64,000 nt of DNA from Paenibacillus sp. BK033 (GTDB lineage: Bacteria; Bacillota; Bacilli; Paenibacillales; Paenibacillaceae). Positions 1-10,500 of the stretch are shown piece by piece. The stretch is from positions 372,001 through 436,000 of the forward strand of contig NZ_SLVP01000002.1 of the NCBI RefSeq assembly GCF_004345425.1, in the 5' to 3' direction. How positions within the stretch are numbered: the stretch's first letter is position 1; every line of letters begins with the position of its first letter. The notes beneath the pieces were generated by a model. The model had not been told where the DNA came from. It was given only the letters and a program-made list of their open reading frames with translations, and did not search any database. The translations under genes were made by a program, and so were the position numbers.

Positions 1-3000
1 CCGTCTGCGTTAATGTTGAGATTGGACGAAATAAAGGACGCCGGCGTAAAAATCGTATCCGGGTTCAGCAGCGCTTCGCTAATGGCGGGCACATGCAGCT
101 CCTCATCGATATCCATCAGCAGGAAGGCTTCTTTATCTCCTTTGAACAAAAAGGCCGCAGGATGGTTCTTTACGGTAAGCACTTCGTATTCATTGCCCCT
201 CATATTGCCGGACAGCGATACCGTTCCCATTGCTCCGCTGATCTGCTGCAGCACATAAGACGTTTTCGCCGGGATATCCGCCTGTCCGGACAGATAGCCG
301 GCCACGTCCTTTCCGAGCTGAGCAAAACGGAAGGAGCCCTGAACGAAGCCTCGCTCATTGATATAGCCGGATTTCATAAGCCCGTTCCAAACCGCCGTCG
401 ACTGCCCGGCATCCAGGCCAAGCGATGACGAGACAAAGGATGCTTCATTCAACCGGGATGCCGCAACAACCGGCGAAGGAGTCCGGATCGAATCAGCCGC
501 ATAGTTGTCGTATACGATTTGATTCGTGTCAATCAGATTCAGCCTGCCGGAGCTGCGGTCAATTTCCGGCCGGAAATAAGTCTGGCTGATTAATGCCTCT
601 TTCCCCGCTATGATGTACTCGTCCGGGTTTACGATAAAGCCGGGCTGCAGGTCATCGTTCATTACGATAGGACGGAACACGGGCAGGAAGCCGGTGTGCC
701 CGACATTTTTAGCCAGGACGAACTGATGAGTCACTTCGTATAAACGGTCCTCGAATTGCTGCAGCGCGTCTGTAGCGGACTGCGGGGCCGCCGGCATCGC
801 GAATGCGGACAGACCGCCAATATCAATCATGGGACCCAGGAAAATGACCAGCTTCTCGAATGGGTTGGCCCCGACATTAGGCGTTAGATAGTTATTTCTT
901 TCGATCTTAAGCGGATAGACCTTGTTCCACCAAAGCTGAGAGGCATCAAATTGACTAGCGTCGAACAGCGTTTTGACTCCATTCAAATTCATAAAAGTGC
1001 TGTTGTCCGCCGAAATGACCGTATCCTCCGACAGCGTTTGCGGGGCAACCCAGGTACCGCTGAAGTTGTAGAACGTATACCGGATCGTGGCTCTTACCGA
1101 ACGCTGCTGTGCCGAGCCGGTGCCGTTATCCCTTACGGATTTCTGCTCGACCCAAAACAGGAAGAGGCGGTTGAATACATATACGGGCGAGACGGTATCC
1201 GAATTGATCGAAACTTTAATCTCGTTCCATTCCGACCACACGTTGCCTTCATCCCGCGTCATATAGTAATACTTGTAAGGCTGCGTTTCCGTCCGGGCAA
1301 AAAGATACGTCACCTCCGCGTTATTATGCGTCTCATCCGTCACGCGCGTATGATAGGTGTCGACAACCTTCAGCTTGGCAAGCTCGGCGAAGCTGTCCAG
1401 GTACCTGCGAAATGCGGCCTCCACGGTCCCCTTCGTAATATCGCCCTGCTTCAGCGTATTCTGCAAATCGGTGAACAGAGAGGTCCTGTTCTTCCGGTAG
1501 GACGGATTAATATAGTTTTCCGGATATAAGAACACTTGGCGGTTCGCTTCCCAAAGACGGTAGTTGATCATCCAACTCCACCAGGCCTCAGGAATATTGA
1601 ATTGAACGACCCCCGGCTCCAGCCGCTCCCTGCATCTCTGGAGATACAGCTGAATGGCGTTCAACGCTTCTTTGATATAAGAGATAGTCGCGCAGCCGCT
1701 CATTTCCACGTCGATTAACAAATATTCATACAAATTCCGGCTGTTCTTGATCCATCCCAAATCATCCTTTTGCGACAGCGCATGGAGCGCCGTTGGAATC
1801 AATGCCGTCCTCTGCTTCTCCTGAACGGCACCGTTCACCTGAAGGAACAAGCTGTCCCAATCGTCGCCTCCCAAACGCGCTCTTAACGCCAGCAGCAGAT
1901 TATCCGCCGCTTTCGCGTAGTCCGTCCAATGCGTTGCGGCATCCTGTCCGGCAATCTCGCTAACACCTAACAAAAGACTAAAGCCGGCGCCGGTTGCATG
2001 CATGATCCCCGTCACCTTCTGCAGCAAATATAGACGGTCGATGCGGGATAACTGCGGGAACAACCCAAATAGGGAAGCCAATTCGGTATCCGTAAGCCCG
2101 GCAACCGGGGCGATAGCGGCGGATGCGTCACTTTCCGAGGAAGCGCTGAGGTATCCGGCAACCGCTCCGTTCACATCGCCAAAGATCGCTTTCAATTCCT
2201 GATAAGCGTAAATGTCAAGTACATTCGAGGCACTGAGCTTTGCCGGGTTAACAATGCCAAGTGCGGTGAGGCTGTTCTTGATCACCGCAAGATCATCGTT
2301 TGTCAGCCCGAACCTCTTCGCCAGCACAAGCCACTGCGACAGCTGCTTTATTCTTGCTTCCGCCGTGGATCGCTGCTTCGGATCGGTGAACACGGCGATC
2401 ATATCGGTGTAGCCGAACAATAGAATCAAGCTGCTTATTCGTGCGGTTTGCACATGGAAGAATGCCGCAAGCTGTCCAATCAGCTTTAATTGCTGATCCT
2501 TCAACGCCATGTCGGCATCCTGATCCGAACCCGCGCTTGCGATAAGCTTGGGCAGATTGCCGAGCCAACCGTCCAGATCCGCGGAACGGTACAGCGGATC
2601 GACGTAGTCGGATACGTTCCCGTTCACCACGTAGTCCAGTTCGTAGACGTTAAGTCTCGACCTCTTCAAGCGGTCCGCGTTCTTTCTCAATAACATCCAC
2701 GCATCCATGGAGGGGACGGGCGTAAAGGATTGAAACAAGGCAAGCAGCATAACAAATTGCGCCATAGGCATTCCGAGCATGCCGGCAAACAAGGAATAAC
2801 GATAGAGAACGGATAATTGACCTACGGTTAACGCTACCTTCGCCTCGTTGCCGAACAGCGCTGTCGCGAGCTGCTCAAGATCGTTTTGTTTCAGCTTCAG
2901 GGCCGCGGCAATCCGGGCGGCGAGCTTCATATTGTCGGCATCTGCCGCACCTATCATCCAATATAAAAGGTTGTCCTTAAACATCGTATTAGAGGAATAG

Positions 3001-4538
3001 CTGCTTTTCCCTTCGTCAGCTGGATGATAGGAGGCGGATTCCGGTCCGTTAAAAAGCTTATCGAACACCGTATTCGATACCGCGGAATCGCCCTGCCCGT
3101 ACGTCTTCACATCGAAGATAAGCGCGCCGGCTTGCAGGACGGACATGTTCCATTGCTCCATCGCAGACTTCAGCTTCGCAAGACCGGCCAACGCTCCGGC
3201 GTCCAGCTTCGGAGCTCCGGCGTTGACGCATTGCAGCGCCCAGTCCAGATCCGCATAGCTCCAGCCCAGCTTGCTGCTCAGCCTCAGGAACCGGTGGATC
3301 CGGTCCAGAGCGTCATTGGTCAGATAATCGATCTTCAAGGCCGCACCTTGACTGTTGACCTGAAGGGGCTGGGAAAGCCCATAGTTAATGAAGAATGATT
3401 TCATCAGCCCGGCTTCAATCTCGGCTGCCGAAAGATCTTGGTTTAACAACGTCTGAAGCTGCACCAGCGTTATGCCGGTTTGCCCGCAGAAGGTCTTTAC
3501 GTCGGACAGCGTTGCAAGATCGGTTACGCCATAAAAGGTCTTCAGCTGCGTTTCGTCCGTTGCAGAGGTGCCAATCAGATGGAATTCCTCCGGGGACAGG
3601 CCAAGCGTTTCAGCAGCCGTTCCCTCGTCAGGTGCGCCAAATACCGCAAATAAATCCTGGAGTCTTACGTTCATCCGGGACAAATAAATCCTGATCTGCT
3701 CCAACGGATATTGAAAAGGCAAATTAAACGGAAATACCTGTGCTGCCAGGGTCTGATACAGATCCCCCTCGATTTCCATTGCCGACCTGACGGTCGCCTC
3801 GAGTCGCTCGTTAACAATCTGCAGATAAGGCATCGTGGTGTTCGTATTCTCGCAGGTAAGCGCTAGATTGGCCAAATCCGGGCGGCGAGCCGCCAACGCC
3901 ATATTAGCCGGAATAGCCGATTGGTTTGGCACCGTGATGTTCTGATTCACAATACGCATCAAATCGACCAGGTACGCGGCCGGGCCAAAAATGGATTTGC
4001 ATTCATCGCACTCGCAGTAGTTCAGCGTACCGAAGATCTTCTGATAATCGGGGAGCTCTTCATAATGCTGAACAATTGCGCCCGATATGGAGTTAGCCGC
4101 GAAATTTCGCGTATAGGGCGCAGACAGCTGCGACACGGAAGCCCATTCATGCATCAACTGAGCTTGAATATGCCTAGCTTTCTCATGAATGACGGTTGCT
4201 TGCGCCTCCCCGTCATCCCCTAGCAGCGGTCCGTAGGAGCTTACAAAATGCTCCGGATTGACCGCTGCAATCTGAATCGCCGAATGCAGCGGAGGATGTC
4301 CGTTGTCGCTGCCGGCCAGCAATACGCCGGCCGCCTGCGGATTATCGGTGAGTCGGAGCAGCCTTTGGTAGCCGCCAAGCAAATGCAGCGCCTCCGCATG
4401 TTGTTCGCCCGTTCCGTTTAAAGCTTCTACCGATGCCGCGTCTGCGAACTGGAAGCTGGTTACATCGAACTTCGGGTTATTGGCGTAAAATTGCGCCACC
4501 GACGGATGAGTATCGCTCAGATACGATCGAATATCCAT
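1..4538 (-). CDS. Tc toxin subunit A (TcA), C-terminus beyond the left edge
   Basis: An open frame of 1512 codons starts at ATG 4538 and runs off the window without a stop. TcA proteins form the pentameric receptor-binding and injection channel of Tc (ABC) toxins and are usually about 2300-2500 residues, so roughly the last third is missing here. Near residues 174-194 there is a CDECKSIFGPAAYLVDLM block, the signature of the Salmonella virulence plasmid 28.1 kDa A / TcA N-terminal family. Around residues 990-1010 there is YRLWEANRQVFLYPENYI, typical of the TcA neuraminidase-like region. The start is supported by AAGGAGG at 4551-4557, 12 nt upstream. The gene lies 34 nt after the TcB-TcC fusion stop on the same strand, so the two are probably co-transcribed. 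No signal peptide is visible, as is usual for TcA. The pore-forming and TcB-binding parts cannot be judged. Family assignment is firm; host target is unknown. Confidence 0.9.
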   Translation of the reverse strand, partial: MDIRSYLSDTHPSVAQFYANNPKFDVTSFQFADAASVEALNGTGEQHAEALHLLGGYQRLLRLTDNPQAAGVLLAGSDNGHPPLHSAIQIAAVNPEHFVSSYGPLLGDDGEAQATVIHEKARHIQAQLMHEWASVSQLSAPYTRNFAANSISGAIVQHYEELPDYQKIFGTLNYCECDECKSIFGPAAYLVDLMRIVNQNITVPNQSAIPANMALAARRPDLANLALTCENTNTTMPYLQIVNERLEATVRSAMEIEGDLYQTLAAQVFPFNLPFQYPLEQIRIYLSRMNVRLQDLFAVFGAPDEGTAAETLGLSPEEFHLIGTSATDETQLKTFYGVTDLATLSDVKTFCGQTGITLVQLQTLLNQDLSAAEIEAGLMKSFFINYGLSQPLQVNSQGAALKIDYLTNDALDRIHRFLRLSSKLGWSYADLDWALQCVNAGAPKLDAGALAGLAKLKSAMEQWNMSVLQAGALIFDVKTYGQGDSAVSNTVFDKLFNGPESASYHPADEGKSSYSSNTMFKDNLLYWMIGAADADNMKLAARIAAALKLKQNDLEQLATALFGNEAKVALTVGQLSVLYRYSLFAGMLGMPMAQFVMLLALFQSFTPVPSMDAWMLLRKNADRLKRSRLNVYELDYVVNGNVSDYVDPLYRSADLDGWLGNLPKLIASAGSDQDADMALKDQQLKLIGQLAAFFHVQTARISSLILLFGYTDMIAVFTDPKQRSTAEARIKQLSQWLVLAKRFGLTNDDLAVIKNSLTALGIVNPAKLSASNVLDIYAYQELKAIFGDVNGAVAGYLSASSESDASAAIAPVAGLTDTELASLFGLFPQLSRIDRLYLLQKVTGIMHATGAGFSLLLGVSEIAGQDAATHWTDYAKAADNLLLALRARLGGDDWDSLFLQVNGAVQEKQRTALIPTALHALSQKDDLGWIKNSRNLYEYLLIDVEMSGCATISYIKEALNAIQLYLQRCRERLEPGVVQFNIPEAWWSWMINYRLWEANRQVFLYPENYINPSYRKNRTSLFTDLQNTLKQGDITKGTVEAAFRRYLDSFAELAKLKVVDTYHTRVTDETHNNAEVTYLFARTETQPYKYYYMTRDEGNVWSEWNEIKVSINSDTVSPVYVFNRLFLFWVEQKSVRDNGTGSAQQRSVRATIRYTFYNFSGTWVAPQTLSEDTVISADNSTFMNLNGVKTLFDASQFDASQLWWNKVYPLKIERNNYLTPNVGANPFEKLVIFLGPMIDIGGLSAFAMPAAPQSATDALQQFEDRLYEVTHQFVLAKNVGHTGFLPVFRPIVMNDDLQPGFIVNPDEYIIAGKEALISQTYFRPEIDRSSGRLNLIDTNQIVYDNYAADSIRTPSPVVAASRLNEASFVSSSLGLDAGQSTAVWNGLMKSGYINERGFVQGSFRFAQLGKDVAGYLSGQADIPAKTSYVLQQISGAMGTVSLSGNMRGNEYEVLTVKNHPAAFLFKGDKEAFLLMDIDEELHVPAISEALLNPDTIFTPASFISSNLNINAD

Positions 4539-4572
4539 GTATAATATGGTCCTCCTTGGTTCCCGAATGGAG

Positions 4573-7500
4573 TTAATAGCCGAAATGGCTGTTCAAACTC
4601 TTGGTCGCTTCCGTCTTCTTCTGCTTCTGGAGCGTATCCGCCCGAAGAATATCGGCTTTGAACTTGGTGGCGTAAACTTGTTTGCCGCTCAAGTCATAGA
4701 TTTGATAGAAGAATTCATCCGCAATATGCGTGATTGCGCCGTCAGCCCTAAGCCGCACATTGGCGCCTACCTTAATGAGCACCTTCTCGCCCGTTGCGCT
4801 GACAAAATCTTTAATGGCGAGCTCTATTCCGAGCTGCACGAGGTTGGAGCCTTGGCTTCCCGCCACGAGATTGTTGGAGGCTTCCGGACCGCCCAGGCAG
4901 TGAGCGATCAGGTGGCACCAGGCCTCGCCCAAGCCGCCAAGCTTGGTATCATCCCTGCTGGAATACAGACTCGCCGGCAAGTTGTTTGTGCTGTGGAAGG
5001 CGCTTGCCTTGCCCATCGTGTCGTTGGTGGAATCGCGGCCGTCCACGTTTAGACTGGATGGGGAAACGATATGCTGTCTCTCGATGTAGTCGCGTTTGCC
5101 GAAGAAGAAGCCTCCCTGCACGCCTGTCGGGTCTGCTACCTTTACCGGCAGGGCTTTGCCCGAGCTTGGCGGCACGTCGAACTGGTCCAACTCCACCTGC
5201 GCCTTATCCGCTTCCTTATGAAGCACCTTGCGGACAAAAGACTGTCTCGCCAAAGTTACCCGGAGAGGTCTTCCCCTCAACTGCGAAATGGTCTGCGCTT
5301 TCGTCGCGCTGTCGCCGTTAACAAACTTCGTTAAGTCGTTTTTCCGCTGCTGTGCCTTCATCTTGGCTGCCAGCTTTTTCTTGGCGACGCCATTGCCGGA
5401 TTTCTTCTTCTTCTTCCCCATTCCGTTCAGATCAACGAAACGGATCGGGTTGCCGCTGACAAACGCGTACATGTTCGGATCATCCGCCGTGCCTGCCGGG
5501 TCCGGATTCAACCAACGTCCCAGCCAAGGCGGATAATACCGTGCTCCGTAATAATACAAGCCGGTGCAGTCATCCCGCTCCCTGCCGCTATAGCGGTACT
5601 CCTTCAGCTGGACCTCCACCTGATTCGGTCCGGTCAGATAAGACGTCCCGCCATATGGGAAATATTCCTCGTAGCTGATCAAGCCGGCGTCCTCGTCTAC
5701 CTCCATGGTGGAGGAACCGAGATAATCGCTTAATTGATACCGCAATTGCCGTTTGCCAATGGCATCGGTCTCGCGTCCCGGATCGTCCTTGGTCCAAAAG
5801 TTTACGATGGCGGCCATTCGTTCATCCTCCATGACCCGGTAGGTGTACCGCTCAAGGATGATGGATCGCACCCCATTCTGAACCCGGGTAACGCGTTTGA
5901 TTTCCAAACGGCCCGCGTAGATTTTTTCTTGAATCTCGGTTATGCCGTCGCTGATTTTGCGCTCCAGCACCTTTCGGACCCTGTGTCCGCTGCTTTCGTA
6001 GATGAAGTAGGAGCAGTCCGATTGGTCCCCTTCTCTCGCGATGACGGTTGCGCTTGCCAGGTTGTTCCGGTAATTCCATTGCAGGGAGCTTAAATGCTCA
6101 AGCGCGAGCAGATTGCCGTTACCATCGTATTGCAGCTGTACCGGAAGCCCCGACTGCGTGCCGGTTGTCATTTCCTTCAGCCGGTTGGAGTCCTCGCTTA
6201 CCGTCAGTGCTCGCGTCCAAGTGGCGGAAGCTGCGGCATGCCGGGTTCTGACGAGATTGCCCGCTTCGTCGTACGTATAGGTCTCCGTATAATTTTCCAG
6301 CTTGTCCCCGTCATTCAGGTGAGGCGGCGCTGCAGGCAGCCACATGCTTTGCTTGAAGCCCGTTGCGTGCGTATCCGGCAATATCCCCGGATGCTGGCGT
6401 CCCGAAGCCTGAATCAACCGGTAAAGGGCGTCATAGGTGTAGTCGCTTAGCGGCTCCACAATCTGCTGATTCTGGAATACCGTATCGAAGCTGTCATCGC
6501 GCATCCTCGTTATGTTGCCGACAGGATCCATCGTGTAAGAAAGCTTCTGCAGGAGCGTGCTTCTTCCCGCCCCTTTGCCGTCCGCAGCGGACCGGGTTGT
6601 TGTTATCCCAAGCAGCCTGCGGGTAGTCTCTTCGTAAACAAAATCCGTTATTGTCCCGTTGCCCCGGATAATACGCGAATGCTGGCCGTCCGCGTCGTAT
6701 TGAATGTCTTGAATGAACGGCACTCCGGCTTGCTCCGCAAAGTCAACCGTCACCTTCTGCAGCTGTCCGGCCAAATTATAAGCGGTCCTGTACACCGTTT
6801 GATCGGCGGAGGTTTCGGCGATCTGGCGTCCCAGACCGTCATAGGCATAAGAGGTAATGAAGGATTCCCCGTTTAGAGCGGGCTCGTCTTCCGCATCCCA
6901 ATCCGGCTCGGCCGCGTAATCAACAAGCAGGAGCTTTTCGGTAGCCTCTATATGTCCTTGCAAGCTATATAGCTGATAATGCGTGACGCCAGACTGGTCA
7001 TATAAGGTATACAGCTTGCCAAGAAGATTACGGTTTTGGGCATCGGCCAAGTTAAGTCCGGCATTATCCCCGTAAACGTATTTTTCAACCGTATTAGCCA
7101 GCTTTAGACCGGAAGCAGGATCTGACCCGTCCACGCGAATCCGGGCCGTTCTTTGCAGTCCGTCATAAAGGGTAGCGGTATGAAACCCCCGGCTGTCCCA
7201 GGTATGCGAAGGATCGTCAAACATGTTGTTTATCCCAAGGCGCACGCCTGCGTCCTTGCTGTCCGTGCGTAACAGACGGTTCTGCATATCATAGGTAAAC
7301 TGCACGTCCTTCAGCAGAGCGCCTTGCGCAATGCCCGCATAATAATGCTTCGCGTTGATCTCGAATTTGACGTTGCCCTTGCTGTCATAACCCGTGTATT
7401 CCGGCAGACAGCTCTGTCTGAGTAGCACGGCAATCCGATCCGCGAAAGGCTCATATGCCGGGCCTACCGCAAGCTTGAAGCCTGGGGCATAGGGACGGAA

Positions 7501-10500
7501 CTTTGCCGTTGCTCTTCCGCTTCCCGAGGCGTCATTCGTCATCTCCACATATCCTTGCTGAACCAGTTCGTTCCATACATCCGATGCGTTTATGCTGCTT
7601 CCTTGCACCATAGCAGAAAACAACCCGCTTGACGTTTCGCCCAGATTATCGCGCAGTCTCAGGAAAACGCGTCCCAAGTTATCTTTCACTTGCACAAGCG
7701 GCGTGTTACGGAACCGGTAGGCCTTGAGCAGAGCGTCCTTCTCGTCTGCCTGGCTTTGATTCGGCTGGCTTGGGTAACTCTGCATGAACTGCTTGTAATA
7801 TTCGGAATCCGCAATCGTGTCATTTGAGTCGTACTGCGCTTCCTCCCAAGGCGTAAATTCCGTTTTCGCATAAAACCCTTTAGGCGAATCCACGCGGTAC
7901 ACGCGGGAAAGCGGGTCATAAGAGGTCCTTGTCGGCGGAGGCAATACTGCCTGTGAATCCGCATCCTTCTCATAGACGGGAACGCTGGAATAATAGGGCA
8001 AATACTGCTCGACAGGTCTTCCTTTGTTGTCGTAGACCGTGCGGCCGGAGACGAGCCAGCGTTCATCGCCCGCGGAATCCGCTCTTTTCCTCGTTTCCAT
8101 AACCCTTCCTAGTCCATCGATGTAAGTGACGTTGACGAGAATACGGGTTGTTTGGCCGTCTGACTCCTCCGACACGCTCGTTTCCCGGAAAAGCTCGACG
8201 GTACGGTTCGGACCTCTGCCTTGTCCCCAGGCAAAAAGATCGTAGTAAGTAAACGACGATGCCTGCTGAAGGTAACGTTCCGGGTGGGCTAGCACATCCT
8301 CGAATGAGCCTTCCGTGACGGTCTGGTACGCGTTAAGATCTCCGTCTCCCACCCTCTTGCCGAGCAAAGTACCGAACAAGGAGGACACCGTGACCATGCC
8401 CAACGGATCATAGAGAACCTGAGCCGTATTCCCGTTAACATCCGTCGTGTATTTCGGCTGGATGACGTTGTAATCCAGAACCATGGACATCGAGGTGGAT
8501 ACCGTTTCACTGACATATTGAGTCGTATTCGTCGGAACCAGACAATAAGGATCGTAGCCGAACTGCGTCCGGTGGAAGAGATTCGTGTTGCCGGCTAGCA
8601 GCGTATTCTCGATTTTCCAAGGCAGATAGAAACGGTTATCCGTACTCGACGCGTAGTGCTGGACCAGCCCCCGATTCCACCAATACCCTTCATTCAAAAC
8701 ATAGCCGCAGTCGTCCGTGATTTCTTCGTTTGTCAACCTGGACGCATAGAGGCTGCTGACTTGGTCCGATGCAAGAAGCGCATGCTCGCTATGATGGTGA
8801 AGCGCTATTCCCGTCGTTTGACCAAGCGGCAAAGCATCCGTCTGAGCCAAATTCCAATAGTAATGCCGGGTCCAGGAAAGCAGCTCAGCCTGAACCAGGC
8901 CTGCTGTTGGAAGCGATCCGTAAGGTATGACCGGAGGCAGCGAGTCTTTGAACCGGAATTGCAAATCTGTCACATTGAAATAAAAGGCTGCCGGCTGCCC
9001 GATCCCCGACAACGCGTAAGCTTGGCTCTCGCATTCCATGCCAAGCAGACGAAACTCGGCGGTTTCGTTAATATAGGCATTCACTTGAAGCAGCATTTGC
9101 AGCTGATGCTGTTCTGGCAGGGAGAGCTCCGCCTCTGACCGGCGAGGATAATAAATTTGAATCTCCTTCGTCGCATGTCCGAACTCATCCGCCGCAAGAA
9201 CCAGATCATGGCGCACGCGCGGATCGTGCGGATCCCGCTCATACTCGTAATCTATCGATTCCCTGGCCTGGACGAGCAGCGATGCAAACATGGCGGATGG
9301 CCGCCGTGCTTGGATCAGCTTCACGGTGTAATTGCTCTCGTGCACGGTATACGGATGCTCGGAGATTCCTCCCGGTTGATCTAATCCGTACACCTCTTCG
9401 CGAAGCGGCATACCCTTCAAGGCAACATAGCATTGGCGCAGCGTCTCTCCATCCGCACCCGTCAGCGCCTCGTCAAGAGAACTGTCCGGCATTGCATAAG
9501 CGAATGCGTCCTGTTTATAGTACTGATCGTAATAGCGGCGGGACAAAGCGGCTGCGTTTAGCGCGGAGCCTGTATGGTACCAACGCCTCCAATACACAGG
9601 TGCCGCTCCGGTTCCCGTTGAACGTTCCTCGGCGTCCCATTGCTCCACGAAGCCAAAGCCTCTGAATTCCTTTTCCGCCGGATCGTAATACCCCTCATGA
9701 TAGCCGTACCGGGTAGTGAGCTGATTGCCCGTGCATTCCTCTGTCACGCGAACCCGCTCCACCACGTGGACGGGAAACGGAAGTACGGTCTGCCAGCGGC
9801 GGCCTGCCTTTTTATCCTCCAGATAAAACTTGACCGAGCTTGCATATTCAATTTCGGTTATGGCGCCTACGCCGTTGTCCGTCCGGTTCATTAGGTTGGG
9901 CTTCTGTCCGCCGGAAAAATCATAGTAATAATGCTTGACCGAATCCGTGCTGACCTTAGAGAAGAGCAGGCAGTCACATCCATTGCCAAGCACGTCCGTA
10001 AGCTGAATGCGATCCGTCTCCGCAAACGTTTCGGGCAAATAGACCGTTACCGGTTTGCTCCACGCATTGCCGCCCTGATTGAAATACAAATCCGCCCGGT
10101 CCGGGTACACGTAGACGATATCCGTCAAGCCTGATCCGTTCAGATCGCCAAGAAACAGGCGAGAGGCATTAAATTCGTCTTCAAAGCAAGGGGCTTGCTC
10201 CATCCGGATAACCGGAGCGAACTGTCCGTATCCGAGGTTCGGCCAGCATTCTATACTGCCGTTCCGGATCCTGACCCGGTGCGGCAGACCGTCGCCTATA
10301 ACATCGGCAAACGTCACCACTTCATTCGCGCTGTCCGTTGAGCCAAGCGGAAATGCTGCAGGGTACAATGCGGTAATCGGATTCCCATAGCCTCGTTCAT
10401 ACCCGGAAGGGTAGATTTTGATTTGGCGATCCTCAAATACAACCAAGTCGGGAACGCCGTCTCCTTGCATATCCGCCAGCTCTTTCGGATTGGAGCTTTG

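Noticed and set aside
5390..5420. Lys-rich, A/T-run stretch in TcB-TcC as a possible frameshift site
   Set aside because: The frame stays open and the effector domain downstream is intact; a basic stretch after the RHS core is plausible for a delivered effector.
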